A stretch of 64,000 bases of DNA from Aulostomus chinensis. Taxonomy: Eukaryota; Chordata; Actinopteri; Syngnathiformes; Aulostomidae. Positions 63,487-64,000 of this stretch are shown one piece after another. Under the pieces are notes generated by a model. The model saw only the letters and a program-made list of their open reading frames with translations. It ran no database searches and was not told the origin of the DNA. Each line of letters starts with the position of its first letter. Position 1 is the first letter of the stretch. The DNA lies in NCBI GenBank assembly GCA_037954235.1, contig JBBMOA010000002.1:22501427-22565426 (forward strand), read 5' to 3'. A program made the position numbers and the translations under genes.

Positions 63487-64000
63487 GGATAAGGAGATAG
63501 GGAAAAAAAGGTCTCCCCATGCCATCCCCTGCATGGGCAGCCCCAGTTGGCAGAGTGTGAAGTGTTCCTCTCCAGGACAAGGCCTGCTAACTCAAATCCC
63601 TGGCCGGCAGCCACACTCCTCTCCATTACAAACACTGAGCCCATTTATCCCAGTGTCCCCCCTCTCCAGTCACACTGCCACCCATGGGGGACTGCCACAT
63701 AATAGCTCTCTAGCCACTGTAACTGACATCTCTATTCAGCTAATGCTTATTGTTTTACCCTGCTTGGTTTATTAATATTAAACGAAAAATCAACAGCACA
63801 TATGAAAAAAAAAAACAGAGTAAATATATCTATCATTGTGCCAAGCTTTATATAATTCATGGACCCCTGACAAATATTTCATATTTAATTTGAGCACGCT
63901 TCTGTTTTCAGCCAAACTAGCCAGCAGATGAAATAGACACTGTGTTATGCAATTTACTTCTGACTTCTCAGTGAGGTCCAACACTTGGATAATGTTTTAT
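63484..64000. other. Non-coding stretch, no gene seen
   Basis: Unique DNA to the window end with an A10 run near 63805-63814. No recognisable feature. Confidence 0.6.

Noticed and set aside
63410..63775. 121-codon open frame
   Set aside because: It starts next to and reads through an AC microsatellite, with no recognisable protein content.

Overview
This window looks like about 64 kb of non-coding chromosomal DNA from a ray-finned (probably percomorph teleost) fish. The case rests on dispersed repeats that match well-known fish families: a tRNA-derived SINE with an (ATGG)n tail, 3' fragments of CR1/L2/Rex1-type LINEs, and very dense CA/GT, CT/GA and ATGG microsatellites. The base composition is moderately AT-rich, with no CpG-island-like block. 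I recognise no intact protein-coding gene, tRNA, rRNA or snRNA. The longest open frames (120-172 codons) resemble no family I know and mostly run through simple repeats. The window is best read as intergenic DNA or the inside of a very large intron.

Layout. 1-10 kb is mostly unique AT-rich DNA with one putative dispersed repeat (about 2885-3290). 10-16 kb holds a second putative dispersed repeat with two CTCF-like motifs (10205-10640), a SOX-site cluster (12263-12366) and a segment with a CRE palindrome and a short coding-like start (14790-15180). 16-25 kb is richest in mobile elements: a minus-strand LINE 3' end (16345-16565), a complete SINE with a 12-bp target-site duplication (19546-19952), an antisense repeat sharing that SINE's tail (21449-21687) and a decayed SINE (about 23829-24112). 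25-35 kb is mainly unique, with long G, C and A runs, a GC-rich block with exon-like signals (29708-29945), a 17-bp inverted repeat and a long GT array. 35-42 kb has an unusual minisatellite (35420-35616), a second LINE type (37935-38392) and another SINE copy (41450-41832). 42-64 kb is mostly unique and microsatellite-rich, with homeodomain/POU-type motif clusters near 45.05 and 59.05 kb and a LINE fragment (60770-61650) of the same family as the one at 16.4 kb.

No genes can be described as working together. The functional hypotheses are regulatory: several motif clusters could be enhancers of a distant gene, and two or three short segments have exon-like signals. All need alignment or RNA data. 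I found no convincing undescribed biological system. The most structured novelties are the alternating-unit minisatellite, the hypermutable C tract shared by the SINE copies, and the repeated homeodomain motif pair.
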